Positions 62,645 through 64,000 of a stretch of DNA of 64,000 nt are shown piece after piece (positions within the stretch are counted from its first letter, which is position 1; the number at the start of each line of letters is the position of its first letter). A program made the translations under genes and the position numbers. The notes under the pieces are model-generated. The model saw nothing but the letters and a program-made list of their open reading frames with translations, did no database searches and was not told the DNA's origin. Source of the stretch: Asterias rubens (Eukaryota > Echinodermata > Asteroidea > Forcipulatida > Asteriidae). The stretch spans positions 18,875,685-18,939,684 of the forward strand of contig NC_047063.1 in assembly GCF_902459465.1 (NCBI RefSeq), written 5' to 3'.

Positions 62645-63780
62645 CTGGGTGTGGGATAACAAAAGATAGTCTTGACTTAGTTTTCGAATGACGTTAGCTT
62701 CAGCGGAGCAGGACTTTTTATGACAGCAAACATCGCTGCAGGAACTAGGTTTGTGGTGAGAGTGCGCGGCATTGTTTTGGTTTGTTTAGCACACAAGTCA
62801 GTGGCTAGTGGCTAGTACCACACGAGGCAAAGGATAGTGGCTAGTACCACACTAATAGTATAATGGCTGGTGGCTAGTACCACACGAGGCAGTGGCCAGT
62901 GGCCAATACCACACTAGAAGTGGCTCAGAGTGGCTAGTACTACACTAGTTAGTGGCTAGTGGCTAGTACCGCACGAGGCACACCTATTTGCTAATACCGC
63001 ACTTATAGTAATAATGGCTACTGGCTAGTACCACACGAGGCAGTGGCTAGTGGCTAGTACCGCACTTTAGGCAGTGGCTAGAGGCTTGTACCATACCAGT
63101 AAGCGGCTAGTGGCCAGTGGCTAATACCACACTAGCCAGTGGCTAGTGGCTAGTGGCTAATACAACACTAGCCAGTAGCTAAATGGTACAGCTTGTTTCC
63201 GCGTTCGCGTGTAAAGAAGCCTTGGATACTTTGAAAGTCGTATGAAATAATAATTGTACTGCTCGAAGATAAAAGACCGGATGAAAACAATGACAGTAAC
63301 TTACCGTAGTATTGGCCAAGGGAGACGCCAAACTGGAGTGCGTAACGCATTGGGTGTCTGTTAAGGAACGCCCACACAATGACGAAACATCCGGGACCTT
63401 CAAGCCATGCCGTCAGCCCCTCCATGATAATAATACAAGCATTTGCCCTGAAATATCAACCATTATATTTTTCTATTAACTTCATATTCTTTTAAAAAGA
63501 ATTCGGCACACAGTCAGAGTATGTCATGAGAAATATAATTGGCCATTGGAAAATGTGACAAGAACTACAAGCATTTTTGTCAATACATTAGAGTTGATTT
63601 GGTATTGGACATTCAGTTCAAATAGGTTTGTACATACAGCGAATGTACACTTTTGCTTTTTATTTATATTGGACATTAAACATTCACATACATTTTGTAC
63701 AGTAACAGCAGGCCCGAGTAAAAGTGTACCATTGTATACTTACTGCACATATCTGCTATCACCCTTTGCATACTCTTTCC
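62415..63780 (-). CDS. EBP: 3-beta-hydroxysteroid delta8-delta7 isomerase (EBP), copy C, exons 2-4
   Basis: Third tandem isomerase, cut by the window edge. Exons seen: 63744-63780, 63305-63447 and 62415-62644 (stop TGA at 62415-62417). Exon 1, with the His/Glu pair and the start, must lie beyond 64000. The visible catalytic residues are intact: EGLTAW and MNSPW. It is very like copy B. Differences are a few substitutions (for example YFWTYVFG for YFWFYFFG) and a longer tail SKKIR. Intron 3 carries a minisatellite. By comparison with copies A and B a full product of about 234 aa is expected. Confidence 0.95.
62800..63180. repeat. GTGGCTAGTGGCTAGTACCAC minisatellite (EBP-C intron 3)
   Basis: Irregular array of CAGTGGCTAG, TGGCTAGTACCACAC and ACGAGGCA units over about 380 bp, filling most of the intron. 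Confidence 0.95.
63305..63447 (-). CDS. EBP: EBP-C coding exon 3
   Basis: 143 nt; acceptor ATATTTCAG/GGCAAA, donor TACTACG/GTAAGT. It encodes ANACIIIMEGLTAWLEGPGC, then FVIVWAFLNRHPMRYA. Confidence 0.95.
63744..63780 (-). CDS. EBP: EBP-C coding exon 2 (37 nt)
   Basis: Acceptor TTATTACAG/GGAAAG, donor GTGCA/GTAAGT. It encodes KEYAKGDSRYV. Confidence 0.95.
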
Positions 63781-63899
63781 CTGTAATAACACAGAAATAT
63801 TTTGAAATATGTTAATTACACTGATAATTATTTATGTGACTTGACGCGAATCTGAGCAGTGGGACCCGTGAAAGTGCGCGATTTTGTCTCCGTTACATG

Positions 63900-64000
63900 T
63901 TAAAGGCAGTGGGCACTATTGGTAATTACTCAAAATAATGATCAGCATAAAACCTTTCTTGGTGACGAGTAATGTGGAGAGGTTGATGGTATAAAACATT
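63900..64000 (-). mobile_element. TTAA-palindrome MITE, copy 24 (cut by window end)
   Basis: Starts TTAAAGGCAGTGGGCAC and follows the family (GGTGACGAGTAATGTGGAGA, GGTTGATGG) to the last base. It lies in intron 1 of EBP-C. Confidence 0.95.

Noticed and set aside
60644-63180. CRISPR-like spaced repeats
   Set aside because: The arrays are contiguous or irregular minisatellites with no unique spacers, in a eukaryotic genome.

Overview
The window is animal nuclear DNA. It has AT-rich introns with GT-AG boundaries, exons of 30 to 800 bases, and a heavy load of short inverted-repeat transposons, SINE and LINE remnants and minisatellites. Five protein-coding genes can be read, all on the minus strand. 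The protein families and the repeat spectrum suggest a marine deuterostome, most likely an echinoderm and probably a sea star. The species is an inference; the gene identities rest on motifs seen directly.

Region by region. (1) 1-25304 holds the first two coding exons of an SLC6 neurotransmitter/osmolyte transporter (24989-25304 and 6504-6635). They are separated by an 18.4 kb intron full of repeats, and the rest of the gene lies beyond base 1. (2) 25305-34400 has no recognisable gene; it holds the SLC6 upstream region, MITEs, a LINE 3' remnant and tRNA-derived SINE foldbacks. (3) 34428-45316 is a complete BAP1 deubiquitinase gene: 11 coding exons, 780 codons, an intact Q85/C91/H169/D184 active site and a C-terminal ULD with a basic tail. 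(4) 47983-64000 is a tandem array of three EBP genes (3-beta-hydroxysteroid delta8-delta7 isomerase). Copies A and B are complete (four exons, 233 aa each). Copy C runs off the right edge with exon 1 missing.

The dominant repeat is a roughly 385 bp non-autonomous element present in 24 full or partial copies. It has 28 bp terminal inverted repeats that begin and end in TTAA and a central near-perfect 45 bp palindrome. Copies lie in introns of SLC6, BAP1 and EBP-A and just downstream of the EBP genes. At least five other inverted-repeat families are visible.

The main biological point is the EBP array. EBP sets the sterol delta7 double bond. Sea stars are known to be rich in delta7 sterols and to make steroidal saponins with a delta9(11) bond, so an expanded and partly diverged isomerase family fits that chemistry. 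The link is a hypothesis. The three genes and their conserved catalytic residues are read directly from the sequence.
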